Position numbers and translations under genes: made by a program. From positions 1,534,891-1,598,890 of the forward strand of contig NZ_VSSB01000001.1 in assembly GCF_008122505.1 (NCBI RefSeq): a DNA stretch of 64,000 bases, written 5' to 3'. This DNA comes from Agromyces mariniharenae (lineage in GTDB: Bacteria > Actinomycetota > Actinomycetes > Actinomycetales > Microbacteriaceae). The notes below the pieces were generated by a model. It ran no database searches. It saw only the letters and a program-made list of their open reading frames with translations, and was not told the DNA's origin. Each line of letters opens with the position of its first letter. Within the stretch, counting starts at the first letter, position 1. Shown here piece by piece: positions 61,427-64,000 of this stretch.

Positions 61427-62122
61427 GTGCGCCTCGTCATCGCCCGCTGCTCCGTCGACTATGCGGGTCGGCTCTCCGCCCACCTGCCGCTCGCGACGCG
61501 TCTGCTCATGGTGAAGGGCGACGGCAGCCTCCTCGTGCACTCCGACGGCGGCAGCTACAAGCCGCTCAACTGGATGAGCCCGCCCTGCACGCTCGAGGCC
61601 GTCGCGCCCGACGACGAGCAGCAGTCCGCCGGCATCGTCGAGGTCTGGAAGGTCACGCACAAGAAGACCGCCGACCAGCTCGTCGTCTCGATCCACGAGG
61701 TGCTGCACGACTCCGCGCACGAACTCGGCGTCGACCCCGGCCTGCAGAAGGACGGCGTCGAGGCCCACCTGCAGCAGCTCCTCGCCGAGCAGATCGAGCT
61801 CCTCGGCGAGGGCCACCGGCTCGTGCGCCGCGAGTACATGACCGCGATCGGCCCCGTCGACATCCTCGCGACGGATGCCTCGGGCGCCTCGGTCGCCGTC
61901 GAGCTCAAGCGCCGCGGCGACATCGACGGCGTCGAGCAGCTCACCCGCTACCTCGAGCTCATGAACCGCGACCCGCGGCTCGCGCCCGTCAGCGGCGTGT
62001 TCGCCGCACAGGAGATCAAGCCCCAGGCGCGCACGCTCGCCGAAGACCGGGGCATCCGCTGCGTCGTGCTCGACTACGACGCGATGCGCGGCATCGACAG
62101 TGGGCACGCCAGACTGTTCTGA
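61427..62122 (+). CDS. nucS: Endonuclease NucS (mismatch repair)
   Basis: The 231-residue protein makes double-strand cuts at mismatches and replaces MutS/MutL in actinobacteria. The N-terminal DNA-binding domain starts [23 protein letters not shown]. The nuclease domain has [39 protein letters not shown], with the acidic residues and ELKRR lysine of the RecB-like site. The end, GHARLF, looks like the sliding-clamp binding tail. GTG is the start. The gene stands alone. Confidence 0.95.
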   Translation: MRLVIARCSVDYAGRLSAHLPLATRLLMVKGDGSLLVHSDGGSYKPLNWMSPPCTLEAVAPDDEQQSAGIVEVWKVTHKKTADQLVVSIHEVLHDSAHELGVDPGLQKDGVEAHLQQLLAEQIELLGEGHRLVRREYMTAIGPVDILATDASGASVAVELKRRGDIDGVEQLTRYLELMNRDPRLAPVSGVFAAQEIKPQARTLAEDRGIRCVVLDYDAMRGIDSGHARLF

Positions 62123-62246
62123 GTCGTTTCAGCGGATTCGCAGGGTCGGGCCCGAGGCGCGGAAACACTCGGATCCCATGCGATTGCATGCATCACGATC
62201 GCCGAACGACCTCTGGTACCTGAGAATCGTTCAAGCTTTGCCGCCG

Positions 62247-62252
62247 TAGGAT
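62247..62252 (+). promoter_or_regulatory. Predicted -10 box (TAGGAT) of the HAD gene, leaderless start
   Basis: TAGGAT and GACACG precede the GTG at 62259. Confidence 0.55.
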
Positions 62253-62258
62253 GACACG

Positions 62259-62945
62259 GTGACTTCCACGATGCCCACCCAGACGCTGGCGCCGACGCGC
62301 ACGTGGTCGACGGTGCTGTTCGACCTCGACGGCACCATCGTCGACTCGGCCGCCGACATCACGGCGTCGCTCGCGCACATGTTCAGCTCGCTCGGACTCG
62401 ACGTCCCGTCCGACGACGTGCTGCGCTCGTACGTCGGTCCGCCGCTGCTCGACAGCCTGCGTCTCACCGCCGGCTTCGACGACGCCGAGGCGTGGGAGGC
62501 CCTGAACGTCTATCGCGACCACTACGGCGAGCACTTCCTGCGCTCGCCCGTCTTCCCCGGCGTCGCCGGCCTGCTCGAGCGGCTCCACGCCGCCGGCATC
62601 CCCATCGCCCTCGCGACCTCGAAGCCCGAGTCGATGGCCCGCCAGGTGCTCGACCACGCCGGCCTCTCGCAGTACTTCACCGAGATCACGGGCGCGAGCG
62701 ACGACGAGGAGCTGAGCACGAAGGCCGATGTCGTGCGCGAGGCGCTCCGCCGCCTGCAGGCCAAGGGCATCGACACCTCGAACGCCGTCATGATCGGCGA
62801 CCGCGGCTACGACACGCTCGGCGCCGCCGCGAACGGGGTGCCGACGATCCTCGTCGAGTGGGGCTACGGCTCCCCGGCCGAGGCAGCCGACACGATCGCG
62901 GTCGTGCACTCGACGGACCAGCTGCGCAACCTGCTGCTCGGCTGA
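62259..62945 (+). CDS. HAD superfamily phosphatase (phosphoglycolate phosphatase-like)
   Basis: The 228-residue protein has the four HAD motifs: VLFDLDGTIVDSAADITAS, ALATSKPESMARQVLDHAGL, the lysine in LSTKADVVREALRRL, and VMIGDRGYDTLGAAANGVPTI. A helical cap of the C1 type separates motifs I and II. Phosphoglycolate, pyrophosphate and sugar phosphates are typical substrates. The start is GTG. It follows nucS by 136 bp, with its own promoter. Confidence 0.9.
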   Translation: MTSTMPTQTLAPTRTWSTVLFDLDGTIVDSAADITASLAHMFSSLGLDVPSDDVLRSYVGPPLLDSLRLTAGFDDAEAWEALNVYRDHYGEHFLRSPVFPGVAGLLERLHAAGIPIALATSKPESMARQVLDHAGLSQYFTEITGASDDEELSTKADVVREALRRLQAKGIDTSNAVMIGDRGYDTLGAAANGVPTILVEWGYGSPAEAADTIAVVHSTDQLRNLLLG

Positions 62946-62991
62946 CCCTTCCGGGTCGACTGACTCGAGCAGCCGGCGCGAGGCCGAGGCA

Positions 62992-63423
62992 TCAGGAGCC
63001 GTCGGACTTCGGCACGACCTCGACGGTGAACGTGACGGACTCGCCGCTCTCGCTGTTGTCCAGCGTCACCTCGGTGGTCCCGACCGACTCGGCCGTGAGG
63101 CCCGGGTTGAACTGCGCGCTCCCGTCGTCGCGGCCGGGCACGAACGCCACGACCGCCGGGTCGGCGATGTCGGCCGTCCAGTCGGTGTAGGTCTCGTCGT
63201 CTCCCGTCAGGTCGATCGACCCGCCCTCGGGCACCTCGACGGTCGTCCCGTCGACGTCGCCGAGGTCGGCGATGACCGGCGGCAGCGCCGACGAGCCGTC
63301 GTCGCTCGAGCCCCCCGACGCCGTGCAGCCCGTCAGGCCGAAGCCGCCAAGGGCCACTCCGAGCACCACGGCGACGGATGCCGCCACGCGGCCTCGCCGC
63401 ACCGAACTCCCGATTCCCGACAT
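62992..63423 (-). CDS. Small lipoprotein with immunoglobulin-like or chagasin-like fold
   Basis: The 143-residue protein has a lipobox (LGGFGLTGCTASGGSS, cysteine at about 33) and so should be anchored outside. The mature part is short beta strands, VEVPEGGSIDLTG, PAVVAFVPGRDDG and TEVTLDNSESGESVTFTVEVV, like a bacterial Ig-like or chagasin-type domain, but the NPTTG loop of chagasins is absent. Its binding partner is unknown. It is divergent from no gene and precedes the partial hydrolase on the same strand. Confidence 0.75.
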   Translation of the reverse strand: MSGIGSSVRRGRVAASVAVVLGVALGGFGLTGCTASGGSSDDGSSALPPVIADLGDVDGTTVEVPEGGSIDLTGDDETYTDWTADIADPAVVAFVPGRDDGSAQFNPGLTAESVGTTEVTLDNSESGESVTFTVEVVPKSDGS

Positions 63424-63508
63424 CGCGAACCACCCCCGCGACCGATCGTACGCCCGGGCATCCGCCTCGACACTGCGCCGCGACGGCGCGCGCCGCGGCA
63501 TCCGCTTG

Positions 63509-64000
63509 CTATTGGATGAACCGCTGCACGAACGCGAGCGCCTCGTCGGCGACCGCGCGCCAGCCGGAGTCGATCGTGAGCGAGTGCCCGCGGCTCGGCA
63601 TGACGATCTCCTCGGTCGTACCGGGGTTCCTCGACTGGATCCGGTAGCTCGCGTGCGAGATCGCGGGCGCGACGGTGTGGTCCTCCTCGCCGGCGATGAT
63701 GAGCATCGGGCCGCGCTCGGGGTTCCTCGAGTCGACCGCGGTCTCACCGCCGAACGGATTGAAGTTCGCGAACGCCGCCTGGAACAGCGGCGCCCCGGCC
63801 GCCGGCACGTGGAAGGTGTCGTAGAGGTGCCGGGCTTCCTCGTCGTCGAGCGCGTTCGCCCAGCCGTATTGGAACTGCTCGAACGACAGCGCGACTCCCC
63901 GCTTGGCATTCGCGGGGTTCGACAGCACGGGCGCGGCCGACTTGAGCGACGACGCGGGCAGCGGCAGCACCCCCTTGAAGGGCGCGTTGTCGATCGCGAC
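63509..64000 (-). CDS. Alpha/beta hydrolase, C-terminal part (runs off the window)
   Basis: This frame continues beyond position 64000, so only the C-terminal 163 residues are seen. IIAGEEDHTVAPAISHASY supplies the acid and PSRGHSLTIDSGWRAVADEALAFVQRF the histidine of the catalytic triad. FEQFQYGWANALDDEEARHLYDTF forms the cap. The nucleophile serine lies outside the window. The pattern AIDNAPFKGVLPLPASSLKSA at the cut edge is typical of a group of small actinobacterial hydrolases. Confidence 0.85.
   Translation of the reverse strand, partial: VAIDNAPFKGVLPLPASSLKSAAPVLSNPANAKRGVALSFEQFQYGWANALDDEEARHLYDTFHVPAAGAPLFQAAFANFNPFGGETAVDSRNPERGPMLIIAGEEDHTVAPAISHASYRIQSRNPGTTEEIVMPSRGHSLTIDSGWRAVADEALAFVQRFIQ

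Overview
The window is a contiguous stretch of a high-GC Gram-positive chromosome. The best fit is an actinobacterium of the Microbacteriaceae type (Agromyces/Microbacterium-like). This rests on the GC-rich codon use, the coproporphyrin-dependent haem pathway (chdC, cgoX, a ferrochelatase with actinobacterial-type cysteines), NucS instead of MutS/MutL, an MprF-like lipid aminoacylase, many TANNNT boxes 6-7 nt before start codons, and dispersed short palindromes. No rRNA, tRNA, CRISPR array, insertion sequence or prophage was recognised. Genus assignment is inference.

Layout. Positions 1-17.8 kb hold small metabolic and regulatory genes: a 3-hydroxyisobutyryl-CoA hydrolase-like enzyme, a VOC protein, a MarR/GNAT pair behind a perfect 24-bp palindrome, a LysE exporter, an XRE-cupin regulator, a PEBP, trhO, a YcaQ-like protein, an FAH-family enzyme, a LssY/membrane protein pair, a serine hydrolase lipoprotein, a cysteine-desulfurase-like protein, a PEP mutase-like enzyme, an ABC exporter, an AlkZ-like protein and a DUF1304 protein. 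Positions 18-35 kb are the haem region: hemL, hemB, hemD, hemC, hemH, chdC, then an unrelated six-gene insert (acyltransferase, methyltransferase, GntR regulator and three small envelope genes), then cgoX and hemE, all on the minus strand, with hemA on the plus strand at 33.5 kb. Together they encode glutamyl-tRNA to haem b through coproporphyrin. Positions 36-49 kb hold glyS, a membrane esterase coupled to an MprF-like synthetase, an FMN-dependent hydroxyacid oxidase, a Nudix protein, a tandem alpha/beta hydrolase, a beta-lactamase-fold hydrolase and an M13 peptidase. Positions 49-64 kb hold a Ktr/Trk potassium system, a DUF305 lipoprotein, a secreted LVIVD protein, a MATE exporter, a LacI regulator, the threonine-degradation pair tdh-kbl, an MFS transporter, nucS, a HAD phosphatase, a lipoprotein and a hydrolase cut by the window edge.

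Themes worth following. (1) A palindromic GTCGAGTAG element family lies between genes, and half-copies appear to have become the first codons of hemL and cgoX. (2) Several 70-80-bp four-box palindromes with different cores sit in gene junctions. (3) Twenty genes have TANNNT 6 or 7 nt before the start codon, which suggests leaderless transcripts and reveals a 37-codon membrane-protein gene. (4) A near-identical palindrome lies in the lacI promoter and, exactly between the -35 and -10, in the promoter of an MFS transporter 3 kb away. (5) The heptamer GGATGCC/GGCATCC is strikingly frequent on both strands.
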